Of a stretch of DNA of 64,000 bases, positions 1-8,454 are shown one piece after another. The first letter of the stretch is position 1. The number at the start of each line of letters is the position of its first letter. The stretch covers positions 124,001 to 188,000 of the forward strand of contig NZ_CANLYD010000006.1 in assembly GCF_947495315.1 (NCBI RefSeq), given 5' to 3'. The notes below the pieces were generated by a model. It was not told the origin of the DNA, did not search any database, and saw only the letters and a program-made list of their open reading frames with translations. Source of the stretch: an uncultured Aquimarina sp. Its GTDB lineage: Bacteria; Bacteroidota; Bacteroidia; Flavobacteriales; Flavobacteriaceae. The position numbers were made by a program, and so were the translations under genes.

Positions 1-919
1 TATAATCATTAGGATCAATATCTACTTTAGGAAATGTGGCAAGAATTACCTGGCTGATTATGATAAGTTCTTCTTCCTTCAAAGATAACTGTGCTGCAGA
101 AATAAATCCTTCCAGAATCATTCCGATGGCAATTGCTTCACCGTGCAGTAATTCAGGTTTTTCTGGATGTGTTAGATAAAAAGACTCAATAGCATGACCT
201 AAAGTATGACCGAAGTTCAGGTATTTTCGAATGTTTTGCTCTGTTGGGTCTTCAAAAACAATTTTATTTTTAATAACCACAGAATCATAAATCAATTGAT
301 CCAAATCATCAGTAGTTAATTTAGAAAGATCACTCATTTTTTCCCAATAAGCTCTATCCTGGATCAATCCGTGTTTTAGCATTTCTGCAAAACCACTGCA
401 CATTTGATTGACAGGTAGCGTTCCCAAAAACTCGGTATCTACCAATACCATTTCGGATTCACTGATAACACCCACCATGTTTTTTAAGTTACCAAGATCT
501 ACACCGGTTTTTCCGCCAACAGAAGCGTCCACCATCGCCAATAATGAAGTTGGAACATTGATGTAACTAATACCACGTTTATAAGTACAGGCAATAAAAC
601 CACCAAGATCAGTTACGACACCACCACCAAGGTTTATGAGCAAGCTTTTTCTATCCGCTCCATATTCTGCTAATACACTCCAGATACTACTACAAGTATC
701 GATGTTTTTATTGATTTCTCCTGGTTCAATTTCCAGAACTTCAATCTCATATTCCTTTTCTATTTTACTCATAAAATGAGCATAACAGTTCTGATAGGTA
801 TTACTATCTACTAGAATAAAGATTTTAGAATGACTAGCTTTTTCTAAATAAGCATTAAGTGCGGTATAACATTCATCGTTAAAATATACGATAGAATCTT
901 TAGAAACAATGGGCTTCAT
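1..919 (-). CDS. aroB: 3-dehydroquinate synthase, 3' end cut by window
   Basis: The minus-strand frame opens at an ATG at 919 and stays open to base 1, so about 306 residues are present and the C-terminus lies outside the window. The translation contains the NAD-binding stretch NLGGGVVTDLGGF, then the segments SLLAMVDASVGGKTGVD and KNMVG, and the metal-site segments FAEMLKHG and LNFGHTLGHAIE. All are hallmarks of the AroB family. The enzyme converts DAHP to 3-dehydroquinate in the cytosolic shikimate pathway. It diverges from proline dehydrogenase across 920-1085. No regulatory element for aroB was recognised there. Confidence 0.93.
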   Translation of the reverse strand, partial: MKPIVSKDSIVYFNDECYTALNAYLEKASHSKIFILVDSNTYQNCYAHFMSKIEKEYEIEVLEIEPGEINKNIDTCSSIWSVLAEYGADRKSLLINLGGGVVTDLGGFIACTYKRGISYINVPTSLLAMVDASVGGKTGVDLGNLKNMVGVISESEMVLVDTEFLGTLPVNQMCSGFAEMLKHGLIQDRAYWEKMSDLSKLTTDDLDQLIYDSVVIKNKIVFEDPTEQNIRKYLNFGHTLGHAIESFYLTHPEKPELLHGEAIAIGMILEGFISAAQLSLKEEELIIISQVILATFPKVDIDPNDY

Positions 920-956
920 AAAAGGTGTTTTTACAGGCGGTGAAATTAAGCAGAAT

Positions 957-990
957 TTGTAATAAAATAAACTTCCAAGTTCTATATTTG
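957..990 (+). promoter_or_regulatory. candidate Bacteroidota promoter for proline dehydrogenase
   Basis: A TATATTTG at 983-990 matches the TAnnTTTG -7 box. A TTG at 957-959 lies 23 bases before it, at the long end of the reported spacing. Transcription would start near 996 and leave a leader of about 90 bases before the ATG at 1086. This is a motif match only. Confidence 0.4.
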
Positions 991-1085
991 TAGATATCTT
1001 AAAACAAATAGGTAGTAGGTGATAATACTATCATTATTTTAATGAATTTACTATAATTGTTACGAATCTTTAAAATTTGCACTTA

Positions 1086-2261
1086 ATGAAGGAACATACT
1101 TTGTTTGATAATACAGAAACCGCTTTTGCTTTAAAAAGTGATTCTGAACTCGAAAGAGCATATTTTCTTTTTAAAATGATCGCCAATGAACCTCTTGTTC
1201 GAATTGGTACTGCGGTTACAAATTTTGCATTAAAAGCTCATTTACCTGTACAAGGTCTGATTAGAGCCACAGTTTTTGATCATTTTTGTGGTGGTGTGGA
1301 TGAAGAGGATTGTATACCAGTAGTAGAAAAGATGTATACTAAAGGTAGAGTTTCTTCAGTATTAGATTATTCTGTAGAAGGCAAGGAAGAAGAAGCACAG
1401 TTTGATCACGTATTGGAGAAAACAATGGAAATTTTGGACTTTGTTGATCAAAAAGAAGCGATTCCGTTTGGGGTGTTTAAGCCTACAGGTTTAGGAAGGT
1501 TTTTAGTTTGGCAGAAGAAGACAGAAGGTACTGAATTATCTGTAGAGGAAGAAAAAGAATGGAGTAGGATAGAAGAGCGTTTTGATCAGGTATGTAAAAA
1601 AGCGTATGAATGTGATGTTCCATTGTTAATTGATGGCGAAGAAAGCTGGATGCAGGATGCTGCTGATGAGTTAGTAGCTAAGATGATGGTGAAATACAAT
1701 AAAGAGAAAGCAATTGTATATAATACATTACAGTTATATCGACACGACAGATTTGAATATTTGAAGAAGTTACAACAAGAAGCTAAAGAGTCTGGTTTTA
1801 AGATCGGAATGAAGATCGTACGTGGTGCGTATATGGAAAAGGAAAACGATCGCGCTGCAGAAAAAGGATACCCAACGCCAATCTGCGAAAGTAAAGCAGC
1901 TACAGATCTTAATTTTAATACTACTCTGGAGTATATATTACAAAACCTTGATGATATTTCTGTATTTATAGGAACCCATAATGAAGAGAGCTGTTATCAA
2001 GCTATCGAGTTGATGAGAAAACAACAAGTAATTAAGAGTGATCCCAGAGTTTGGTTAGGGCAGTTATATGGTATGAGTGATCATATAAGTTTTAATCTTG
2101 CAGCAGAAGGCTATAATGTAGCTAAATACCTACCTTTTGGCCCTGTAAAAGATGTAATGCCTTATCTGATTCGTAGGGCGGAAGAAAATACCTCTGTTGC
2201 CGGACAAACTACCAGAGAATTAGATTTGTTATCTAAGGAAAGAAAAAGAAGAAAGTTATAA
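1086..2261 (+). CDS. proline dehydrogenase (stand-alone)
   Basis: This FAD enzyme oxidises proline to pyrroline-5-carboxylate. The ATG at 1086 is preferred over an in-frame TTG at 1077, giving 391 residues. Family signatures are IVRGAYMEKE near residue 245, GTHNEES near 296, RVWLGQLYGMSDHISF near 321 and RRAEENTSVAGQT near 363, in the order expected of the beta/alpha barrel. It is a single-domain protein of the usual Bacteroidota length, without the P5C dehydrogenase half found in long PutA proteins. No P5C dehydrogenase is nearby. Confidence 0.93.
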   Translation: MKEHTLFDNTETAFALKSDSELERAYFLFKMIANEPLVRIGTAVTNFALKAHLPVQGLIRATVFDHFCGGVDEEDCIPVVEKMYTKGRVSSVLDYSVEGKEEEAQFDHVLEKTMEILDFVDQKEAIPFGVFKPTGLGRFLVWQKKTEGTELSVEEEKEWSRIEERFDQVCKKAYECDVPLLIDGEESWMQDAADELVAKMMVKYNKEKAIVYNTLQLYRHDRFEYLKKLQQEAKESGFKIGMKIVRGAYMEKENDRAAEKGYPTPICESKAATDLNFNTTLEYILQNLDDISVFIGTHNEESCYQAIELMRKQQVIKSDPRVWLGQLYGMSDHISFNLAAEGYNVAKYLPFGPVKDVMPYLIRRAEENTSVAGQTTRELDLLSKERKRRKL

Positions 2262-2263
2262 TA

Positions 2264-2325
2264 GTTGGCAGTTTTAAGTAAGCAGTTTTTTTCTGCTGAC
2301 TGCATACTGCTAATTGCGAACCAAA
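2264..2325. repeat. intergenic CAGT-rich inverted repeats
   Basis: The spacer after proline dehydrogenase contains GCAGT at 2268-2272 and ACTGC at 2299-2303 and 2306-2310. Nested between them is AGCAG(T7)CTGCT at 2281-2297. The structure could fold as a terminator-like hairpin. It also looks like the short periodic CAGT elements scattered through flavobacterial intergenic DNA, a resemblance recalled rather than tested. Confidence 0.4.
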
Positions 2326-2329
2326 AACC

Positions 2330-2710
2330 ATGAACCTAAATCAAGTTACAGTTCCGTCGATTAATGTAGAGCAATCTATTTCTTTTTATGAGAAACTAGG
2401 TTTACGATTAATCGTAAAAGCGTTGCCTCATTATGCTCGTTTTGAATGTAAAGAAGGAAATGCTACTTTTTCTATACATCAAGTTGAAAAATTACCTGAT
2501 GGAGATGGGATTTATGTATATTTTGAAACCGAACAATTAGATCAGGAAGTAGAACGATTGGTTGTAGAAGGAGTAGATTTTGATCAATTACCTATAGATC
2601 AAAGTTGGTTATGGAGAGAAGCAAGGCTTAAAGATCCTGATGGGAATCAAATCATTTTGTATTTTGCAGGAGACAATAGAAAGAATCCACCTTGGAGGGT
2701 TAAAAGTTGA
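2330..2710 (+). CDS. VOC family (glyoxalase/dioxygenase-like) protein
   Basis: This 126-residue protein starts with NQVTVPSINVEQSISFYEKLG, the usual beta-alpha entry of the vicinal oxygen chelate fold. It ends with DPDGNQIILYFAG, the usual closing strand. A short C-terminal tail, DNRKNPPWRVKS, follows. The fold is clear, but the substrate cannot be told from sequence. It lies 68 bases after proline dehydrogenase, with a hairpin-rich repeat between them, so co-transcription is doubtful. Confidence 0.85.
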   Translation: MNLNQVTVPSINVEQSISFYEKLGLRLIVKALPHYARFECKEGNATFSIHQVEKLPDGDGIYVYFETEQLDQEVERLVVEGVDFDQLPIDQSWLWREARLKDPDGNQIILYFAGDNRKNPPWRVKS

Positions 2711-2835
2711 CATTTTATTAGTTTGAAATTCTCTACAATTAATTTCTCTATCGTAATCATAAAAACTATATGAGTTTCCTCTATTTCAAAGGGAGGAGTA
2801 AATTGAGAGAATTTGGATGAACACCCTCATCCCAA

Positions 2836-2857
2836 CCTTCTCCCTCAAGGGAGAAGG
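2836..2857. repeat. REP-like palindromic hairpin
   Basis: CCTTCTCCCT at 2836-2845 and AGGGAGAAGG at 2848-2857 form a perfect 10-base inverted repeat around a two-base centre. A weaker CCTC/GAGG pair lies upstream at 2777-2795. It has no U-tract, so it looks more like a dispersed REP-type element than a classical terminator. It sits 29 bases before the pentapeptide-repeat gene. Confidence 0.55.
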
Positions 2858-2886
2858 AGTTAGTTCTTATAAGAGATTATAATAAT

Positions 2887-3459
2887 ATGAACAATCCAAC
2901 AGTTAACCAAACCTTTACTGATCAAGACTTTTCTAATAAGAAACTGACTAGCAAGGAGTATGATAATTGCACTTTTACTAATTGTAATTTTACTGAAGCA
3001 GACATATCTGTGGTTACATTTTTAGAATGCAGATTTACTGATTGTAACTTTACAAAAGTAATGATGAAGCAAACAGCGTTTAGAGATGAAAGCGTTTTTG
3101 AAGATTGTAAGTTATTGGGAGCGAATTTTAGCAGTTGTAATGACTTTATGTTTTCTGTAGCGTTTAAAGGGTGTAAACTTGATTATGCATCTTTTTATGG
3201 GTTTCAGCTAAAAAACACAAGATTTGTTGATTGTAAACTTGTTGAAGCTGATTTTACGGAAGCTAATCTTACTGGATCAAGTTTTGAAAATTGTGACTTA
3301 ACTAATGCAGTTTTTAAACAAACAAATGCGGAAAAGGCAGATTTTACATCTGCATTAAATTTTGACATTGATCCTGCTCAGAATAAACTGAAACAGGCTA
3401 AGTTTTCTGAAACAGGACTGATCGGTTTATTAAGAAAGTATGATTTGGTCATAAAATAG
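2887..3459 (+). CDS. pentapeptide repeat protein
   Basis: This 190-residue protein is built mostly of five-residue repeats of the A(D/N)LxX type, visible as CTFTNCNF, CRFTDCNF, ANFSSC, ADFTEANLTGSSF and CDLTNAVF. They predict a right-handed quadrilateral beta-helix. The tail around INFDIDP-like residues 155-190 (IDPAQNKLKQAKFS, then GLIGLLRKYDL) resembles the C-terminal cap of Qnr/McbG-type proteins. A gyrase-protecting role is therefore possible but unproven. There is no signal peptide, so it is probably cytosolic. Confidence 0.85.
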   Translation: MNNPTVNQTFTDQDFSNKKLTSKEYDNCTFTNCNFTEADISVVTFLECRFTDCNFTKVMMKQTAFRDESVFEDCKLLGANFSSCNDFMFSVAFKGCKLDYASFYGFQLKNTRFVDCKLVEADFTEANLTGSSFENCDLTNAVFKQTNAEKADFTSALNFDIDPAQNKLKQAKFSETGLIGLLRKYDLVIK

Positions 3460-3495
3460 AGAATAGAATCTTAAATTATAAAGTAATATCATAAG

Positions 3496-4272
3496 ATGAG
3501 CAAAATAGTTGTACAAGGAATACAGTTTGATGATAAGTCTTCATTTCAGAAAGGTCCAAAACTAGCTCCTCCAATAATTAGAGAAATTTTACATTGTGGA
3601 TCTCTTAATTTATGTGCAGAAAATGGAGTTAGCATTGATACTCCGGCTATAGAAGATAAGGGTGATTTTGAAATTGAAAAATATTTTGATATTGAAAAAA
3701 TCACAGAAAAACATTTAGATTCTTATGATAAAGTTTTTACACTTGGTGGTGATCATTCGATTACATTTCCCATTATTAAAGCATATCAGCAGAAGTATAA
3801 GAAATTTGATATTCTACAAATTGATGCGCATTCAGATCTTTATAACGATTATGAAGGAGATCAATATTCTCATGCATGTCCGTTTGCAAGAATTATGGAA
3901 AATGGATTTGCAGCCAGATTAGTTCAGGTAGGTGTCAGGACATTGAATCCACATCAAGCTGCTCAAGCTAGTAAATTCAATGTGGAGATTCATCAGATGA
4001 AAGATTATGATATATCATTAATACCAAAGTTTGAAAATCCACTGTACATTTCATTAGATATGGATGGGTTTGATCCTGCTTTCGCTCCAGGAGTATCGCA
4101 TCATGAACCTGGTGGTTTAACGTCTCGACAGGTAGTTGATCTTATACAAAGTATAGAAACCGAAGTTATTGGAGCCGATATTGTAGAATATAACCCAAAT
4201 AGAGATTTTCAGAATATGACCGCTTTTTTGGCAACAAAAATGATGAAAGAAATTTTAGTGAAAATGATGTGA
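3496..4272 (+). CDS. arginase/agmatinase/formimidoylglutamase family ureohydrolase
   Basis: This is a 258-residue binuclear-manganese hydrolase. The metal ligands are visible: GGDHS with His87, DAHSD with Asp110, His112 and Asp114, and SLDMDGFDP with Asp188 and Asp190. The family cleaves guanidino compounds, releasing urea or formamide. Sequence alone does not choose between arginine, agmatine and formimidoylglutamate, and no hut or spe genes are adjacent. It converges on the MocR regulator, with only three bases between the stop codons. Confidence 0.9.
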   Translation: MSKIVVQGIQFDDKSSFQKGPKLAPPIIREILHCGSLNLCAENGVSIDTPAIEDKGDFEIEKYFDIEKITEKHLDSYDKVFTLGGDHSITFPIIKAYQQKYKKFDILQIDAHSDLYNDYEGDQYSHACPFARIMENGFAARLVQVGVRTLNPHQAAQASKFNVEIHQMKDYDISLIPKFENPLYISLDMDGFDPAFAPGVSHHEPGGLTSRQVVDLIQSIETEVIGADIVEYNPNRDFQNMTAFLATKMMKEILVKMM

Positions 4273-4275
4273 AAC

Positions 4276-5778
4276 TTATGTTATTTTAATGCTATTCAGA
4301 ACACTTGCTAATTTTTCGATTACCTCTACAATTTCCTCCTCATTTAATGCTGCAAAACCTATTCTAAAACCATTGTGACCAGTGTTGTCATTATCATACC
4401 GTTTCCAATCATTTATGAATACTAGATTTAGTTTTCTGGTTTCTGCCATTACCAAGTCCCATTGATATGGTTTCTTTAATTGTACCCAAACTGCCATTCC
4501 GCCTTTAGGGATTTCAAAATCAAAAAAATCTCCTAGTTGTTTCTGTAATAGTTTACAGAACAAATCTCTACGTGCTTTATATATCCTTCGTACCTTATTA
4601 CTATGTCTTTGTACATCGCCATTACTAATCATTCTCGCCAGCGTTTGTTCTAATAATGTATCGCCTTGTCTGTCCAGGATTCTTCTTAATCTTGCGGCTT
4701 CATCTACTGCCTCTTTTGGAGCGATGAAATAACCAATACGAAGTGCCGGAGCAATAATCTTTGTGAAACCACCAATATATATAACGTTTCCGTGTGCATC
4801 ATTACTTGCTAATGGAAGGATAGGAGCATTACTGTAATGAAAATCGTAATCATAATCATCTTCTATTATTGCGAAGTTATACTGCTGTGCTAAATCTAAT
4901 AAATGCATACGTCGTTCTGCTGATAAGGTAACAGTGGTAGGATGGTGATGATGAGATGTCACATATATGGCACTAATTGGTTGTTGTTTGCAGATTGTTT
5001 CGATTTCATTAGTATTGATTCCTTGCGCATCAACAGAAACACGTTTTATAACTCCACTAGCTTCGGTAAACGTATTATCGGCAGTCATGTAATTAGTTTT
5101 TCCTGTGATAATAGTTTTTTTGTCATTTAATAATAATTGGCTAGCTAGATAAATACCCATTTGACTTCCTCTGGTGATTAGGATGTTATCCACAGTTATT
5201 TTTAATCCTCTGGTTTGGTTAAGGTAAATGACTAATGCCTTACGTAAATCAATATTTCCGTATGTATCGCCATAGGTGAGTAGTTCTCTATGATGAACTT
5301 TTTTTGTGATGTTTCTATAGGCTTTAGCAATATCCTCAATCGGAGCTAGCCGGTGATCTGGGACTCCATCGTCTACTTTTAGTGCGGCTGGAATAGTTTC
5401 TATTTCTTTTCTTATAAGATGTTTCCGCTTTTTAAAATTAAAACCAGCTGTATTTTTAGTATCTGTAGTATTAGAAAAACCCCGAAGTTTTTTAGGACTA
5501 ATAATCGGTAAATCCTGGCTTATAAAGGTACCTCTAGCCGGAATGCTCTCAATCCATCCTTGTGACATTAGTTCGTCATAAGCAGCGACCACTGTTTTTC
5601 GATGGACATCCAGATCTTCGGATAGTTTTCGGGATCCGGGAAGTTTTGATGAAGGAGCCAGTTTACCTGATTTAATAAATCCAATCATCTGATCACACAA
5701 TTGTAAATAAAGGTGTCGATTAGAGTTTCTGTCTAAATCAATGTTACTTTTAAAAGGAAATACAACCGGACTACTCAT
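4276..5778 (-). CDS. MocR-type GntR/aminotransferase transcription regulator
   Basis: The 500-residue protein has a GntR winged helix at about residues 15-85 (LYLQLCDQMIGFIKSGKL, then LPGSRKLSEDLDVHRKTV). A fold-type I aminotransferase-like domain follows from about 130. PLP ligands are present: Lys340 in GGFTKIIAPALRIGY and Asp307 in IIEDDYDYDF. A TSHHHHPTT segment replaces the more usual TPxHQxPxG. MocR proteins use PLP as effector and normally control a divergent neighbour, here the split-barrel gene at 5852. The ATG at 5778 is the natural start. Confidence 0.9.
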   Translation of the reverse strand: MSSPVVFPFKSNIDLDRNSNRHLYLQLCDQMIGFIKSGKLAPSSKLPGSRKLSEDLDVHRKTVVAAYDELMSQGWIESIPARGTFISQDLPIISPKKLRGFSNTTDTKNTAGFNFKKRKHLIRKEIETIPAALKVDDGVPDHRLAPIEDIAKAYRNITKKVHHRELLTYGDTYGNIDLRKALVIYLNQTRGLKITVDNILITRGSQMGIYLASQLLLNDKKTIITGKTNYMTADNTFTEASGVIKRVSVDAQGINTNEIETICKQQPISAIYVTSHHHHPTTVTLSAERRMHLLDLAQQYNFAIIEDDYDYDFHYSNAPILPLASNDAHGNVIYIGGFTKIIAPALRIGYFIAPKEAVDEAARLRRILDRQGDTLLEQTLARMISNGDVQRHSNKVRRIYKARRDLFCKLLQKQLGDFFDFEIPKGGMAVWVQLKKPYQWDLVMAETRKLNLVFINDWKRYDNDNTGHNGFRIGFAALNEEEIVEVIEKLASVLNSIKIT

Positions 5779-5821
5779 AATGTATAAACTGGATTAGTTT
5801 AACGCGCCATAAAACTACTAA

Positions 5822-5839
5822 TTTTGATTTAAATCAAAA
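5822..5839. promoter_or_regulatory. 18-bp perfect palindrome, candidate MocR operator
   Basis: TTTTGATTTAAATCAAAA is a perfect palindrome in the 73-base divergent spacer between the MocR gene and the split-barrel gene. It ends 12 bases before the ATG at 5852. Its position suits an operator for the downstream gene. AT-rich DNA gives chance palindromes, but 18 uninterrupted bases is long. Confidence 0.5.
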
Positions 5840-5851
5840 AATGAATACGTA

Positions 5852-6517
5852 ATGTCAGAATATCAGGTTACAACGCTCAATAAAGTAGTGAGAGGATCTA
5901 AAAGAGCGAATTATGATAAAGAAGAAATTAATAAAATTTTGGATGATGCTTTTTTATGCCATGTTGGATATGTTTGGCAAAATAACGCTATTGTGATTCC
6001 TACTGCTTATGGTAGAGAAGGAGATACCATCTATATCCATGGGTCACTAAAAAATAGAATGATCACTAATTTATTGGATACTGGAAGTGCTAGTATTTCG
6101 GTTACTCACCTAGATGGATTGGTTTTAGCTCGATCCGCATTTCATCATTCTGCCAACTATAGATCGGTAAACGTTTTCGGAGAAGTTCGTAAAGTAGAAG
6201 ATCCAAGTGAGAAGATGAAGGCTTTAGAATGTATTCTTAATAATATGGTTCCAGGACATTGGGATAACGTTAGACATCCAAACGATAAAGAATTTAATGC
6301 TACATTAGTAATGGCAATTAAGATGGATACGGCTTCTGCAAAGGTTAGGGCAGAAGGCGTTGTAGATGAAAAAGAAGATCATAGTTTACCCATTTGGGCA
6401 GGTGTAATACCAATTAAGCAAGCAGCAAGCGATCCAGTTTTTGATGTAGATTTGGAGGATAGTATTGAAATTCCTGATGCGGTAATGAGGTATGTGGAAA
6501 AGAATAAAATAGCATAG
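5852..6517 (+). CDS. pyridoxamine 5'-phosphate oxidase-like flavin-binding split-barrel protein
   Basis: This 221-residue protein belongs to the PNPOx-like/NimA group. It has an N-terminal RGSKRANYDKEEINKILDDA segment, a split-barrel strand FLCHVGYVWQNNAIVIPTAYG, and YIHGSLKNRMI, typical of FMN or flavin-nucleotide contacts. The histidine-rich ARSAFHHSANYRSVNVFGEV matches the HHS segment of this group. It is divergent from a MocR regulator and two bases before a second split-barrel gene. The pair may be vitamin B6 or flavin redox enzymes. The substrate is unknown. Confidence 0.87.
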   Translation: MSEYQVTTLNKVVRGSKRANYDKEEINKILDDAFLCHVGYVWQNNAIVIPTAYGREGDTIYIHGSLKNRMITNLLDTGSASISVTHLDGLVLARSAFHHSANYRSVNVFGEVRKVEDPSEKMKALECILNNMVPGHWDNVRHPNDKEFNATLVMAIKMDTASAKVRAEGVVDEKEDHSLPIWAGVIPIKQAASDPVFDVDLEDSIEIPDAVMRYVEKNKIA

Positions 6518-6519
6518 AT

Positions 6520-6969
6520 ATGTTGACAGATGAAATAAAAAAATATATAGATAAAAGCGTATTATGTTGGTTAGCAACATCATCAAAGGATAACATTCCT
6601 AATGTGTCTCCAAAAGAAGTATTTACTTATTTTTTAGATTCAAATATCATCATTGCAAATATTGCTTCTCCACAAACGGTAAGGAATATTAGAGAAAACA
6701 ATAAAGTTTGTATTAGTTTTATAGATGTCTTTGTTCAAAAGGGATATCAATTAAAAGGAGAAGCACAGATAATTATCAAAAAGGATCCTTCTTTTATTTC
6801 GATGGAATCTCTTCTTGTTGAGATTACCAAGGGGAAGTTTCCGTTTGCAACGATTACTAGTATTTCGGTTGAAGAGATAAAGCCGATAATTGCTCCTAAA
6901 TACATCCTTTATCCTGAAACCACGGAAGAACAACAAATTGAAAGCGCCTTAAAATTATATCAACCTTGA
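6520..6969 (+). CDS. small PNPOx-like split-barrel protein
   Basis: The 149-residue product starts with LTDEIKKYIDKSVLCWLATSSKDNIPNVSPKE, the standard entry of small FMN-binding split barrels. Near residues 45-75 it has IIIANIASPQTVRNIRENNKVCISF. Its start follows the preceding stop by only two bases, so the two are very probably co-translated. It is shorter than its upstream neighbour and lacks the histidine motif, so the two are diverged members of one superfamily rather than recent duplicates. Confidence 0.85.
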   Translation: MLTDEIKKYIDKSVLCWLATSSKDNIPNVSPKEVFTYFLDSNIIIANIASPQTVRNIRENNKVCISFIDVFVQKGYQLKGEAQIIIKKDPSFISMESLLVEITKGKFPFATITSISVEEIKPIIAPKYILYPETTEEQQIESALKLYQP

Positions 6970-6987
6970 TAAAAAGTAATATCAGTT

Positions 6988-7278
6988 ATGTTAGAAATAA
7001 GACCAACCTGTGAGAATTGCAACAAATCATTACCCAATGATAGTAAAGAAGCAATGATATGCACTTTTGAGTGTACGTTTTGTAAAGATTGTGTGGATTC
7101 TATTTTAGAGAATGTATGTCCTAATTGCGGAGGAGGTTTTACCAAAAGACCGACGAGACCATCTCATTTTTTAGAAAAATATCCTATAAGTACTAAGGTT
7201 ATTTATAAACCTGTGGATTACGAAATTTATAAAGAACTGCAGAATAAGTTTAGACACATTGAATCCAGAGAAAGGTAA
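6988..7278 (+). CDS. DUF1272 zinc-ribbon protein
   Basis: This is a 96-residue protein with eight cysteines in its first 50 residues (8, 11, 25, 29, 32, 35, 44, 47). They are arranged as paired CxxC-type knuckles: CENC, CTFCKDC and CPNC. The order and the following GGGFTKRPTRP match the DUF1272 family, of unknown function. Two structural zinc ions are expected. It is 18 bases after the split-barrel gene and 4 bases before a GNAT gene, so it is probably part of the same transcript. Confidence 0.85.
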   Translation: MLEIRPTCENCNKSLPNDSKEAMICTFECTFCKDCVDSILENVCPNCGGGFTKRPTRPSHFLEKYPISTKVIYKPVDYEIYKELQNKFRHIESRER

Positions 7279-7282
7279 TACT

Positions 7283-7801
7283 ATGAGTGTGCACTTAAGG
7301 ATAGCAACAATGAATGATGTTCATGAAATTTCTTTTTTAGGTAAAAAGACTTTCGATCAATCATTTGGACATCTTTTTGGAGACAGAAAAGATCTTACTG
7401 ATTATCTTGATCGTACGTTTTCTATAGAAAAATTGAAAAGTAGTATTGTCAAGCAGCATAATATGTATTGGATAGCTTATTACGGAAATGTAGCTGTTGG
7501 CTATGCTAAAATTCAATTAGATTCATCTTCAGAGTTTATTGAATCTGTAAAAGCATGTAAGCTTCAAAAGATATATGTATTAAAAGAATATTTATCTATG
7601 GGAATAGGAGCTCAATTAAACCAGTTAATATTTGATAAGGCAATAAGTAATAACAGCGAATATATCTGGTTGTCCGTTTTAAAATCTAATGAAAGAGCAG
7701 TACGATTTTATGAAATAAATTCATATACTATTGTAGGAGAGCATCCTTTTAGTATTGGTAAAGAAGATTTTGATTTTTGGGTGATGAGTAGAAAGCTATA
7801 A
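7283..7801 (+). CDS. GNAT family N-acetyltransferase
   Basis: The product has 172 residues from the ATG at 7283. A longer frame from a TTG at 7259 exists, but the ATG has a GAGAAAGG ribosome-binding sequence at 7268-7275. The acetyl-CoA motif A is LQKIYVLKEYLSMGIGAQL, and the later ERAVRFYEINSYTIVGEH is the typical motif B region. N-terminal residues RIATMNDVHEI fit the GNAT first strand. The acceptor cannot be predicted. It is the last gene of the run from 5852 and converges on 7802. Confidence 0.88.
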   Translation: MSVHLRIATMNDVHEISFLGKKTFDQSFGHLFGDRKDLTDYLDRTFSIEKLKSSIVKQHNMYWIAYYGNVAVGYAKIQLDSSSEFIESVKACKLQKIYVLKEYLSMGIGAQLNQLIFDKAISNNSEYIWLSVLKSNERAVRFYEINSYTIVGEHPFSIGKEDFDFWVMSRKL

Positions 7802-8176
7802 TTATTTAATAATTTCTAAAGCATTGACCCTCGCAATAGAATCACAATTTGCAATAAGTAGTCCAATAGTTTTTTCTTTGGCTTCACCTTCTATAAAATA
7901 CGTATTACAAGAGTCTAATTCAGTATTACTCTTTCCAAAATCTACATCTCCTGATTTTAGAATGTTAGAGATATCCGCAGTATCAATACTATAATTTTGC
8001 ATAGCAGCAAGTACTTCTTGAGAAAATACACGTTCCTTAATCCTGATGTTTTTTAATACGCGAGCAGTAGGAGTGTAGTCACAGGATGCTTTTTTTCCTC
8101 CAAGAAAGAAGAATAACAGAAATAATCCAATAATAAATCCAAAAAAATAAAATCCCAGTCGATGCGCTAGTTTCAT
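7802..8176 (-). CDS. small membrane-anchored protein (DUF4258-like?)
   Basis: This 124-residue protein has one N-terminal membrane segment (residues 8-26, YFFGFIIGLFLLFFFLGG). A soluble domain with three cysteines follows, beginning GKKASCDYTPTARVLKNIR. Proteins of this look are found beside alanine dehydrogenase in other flavobacteria. The DUF4258 assignment is from memory and unverified. It is co-oriented with ald and lies downstream of it. Confidence 0.7.
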   Translation of the reverse strand: MKLAHRLGFYFFGFIIGLFLLFFFLGGKKASCDYTPTARVLKNIRIKERVFSQEVLAAMQNYSIDTADISNILKSGDVDFGKSNTELDSCNTYFIEGEAKEKTIGLLIANCDSIARVNALEIIK

Positions 8177-8208
8177 GTGCTATAAAAATTCAGTGCTCAA
8201 AAGTAATG

Positions 8209-8280
8209 AAAGTTTCAGAGTTTCAAAGTTTTTGAATTATTATTCTGGAGAGTAAGAAAGACGAAAAGTCTCAAAGTTTA
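8209..8280. repeat. intergenic GTTTCAAAG-type short direct repeats
   Basis: AAAGTTTCAGAGTTTCAAAG occupies 8209-8228. A related AAAAGTCTCAAAGTTTA lies at 8264-8280. The units repeat the octamer-like GTTTCA(A/G)AG. They lie in the 278-base gap 8177-8454, which otherwise shows no convincing gene. Confidence 0.4.
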
Positions 8281-8454
8281 AGTTAAGAAATCATGTTTAC
8301 CTCGACTAGCTAAGCATGATAATCAAGTGAAAACCGTCAGTATATTCATGGATAAAACTTTATTACAGAACGCCTTCAATAATTTTAATACTATGGTTTT
8401 ATTAGGGATAGGTGTCCTTTTTTCTTTGACACTTAGTAACTTTGTAATTCCTTT

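Noticed and set aside
1077..1085. TTG start nine bases before proline dehydrogenase's ATG
   Set aside because: The ATG at 1086 gives a normal N-terminus, and the TTG sits in a promoter-like TAAAATTTG string.
2887..3459. quinolone resistance gene (Qnr)
   Set aside because: The repeat fold is shared by many proteins and no diagnostic loops were verified, so only the pentapeptide-repeat family is claimed.
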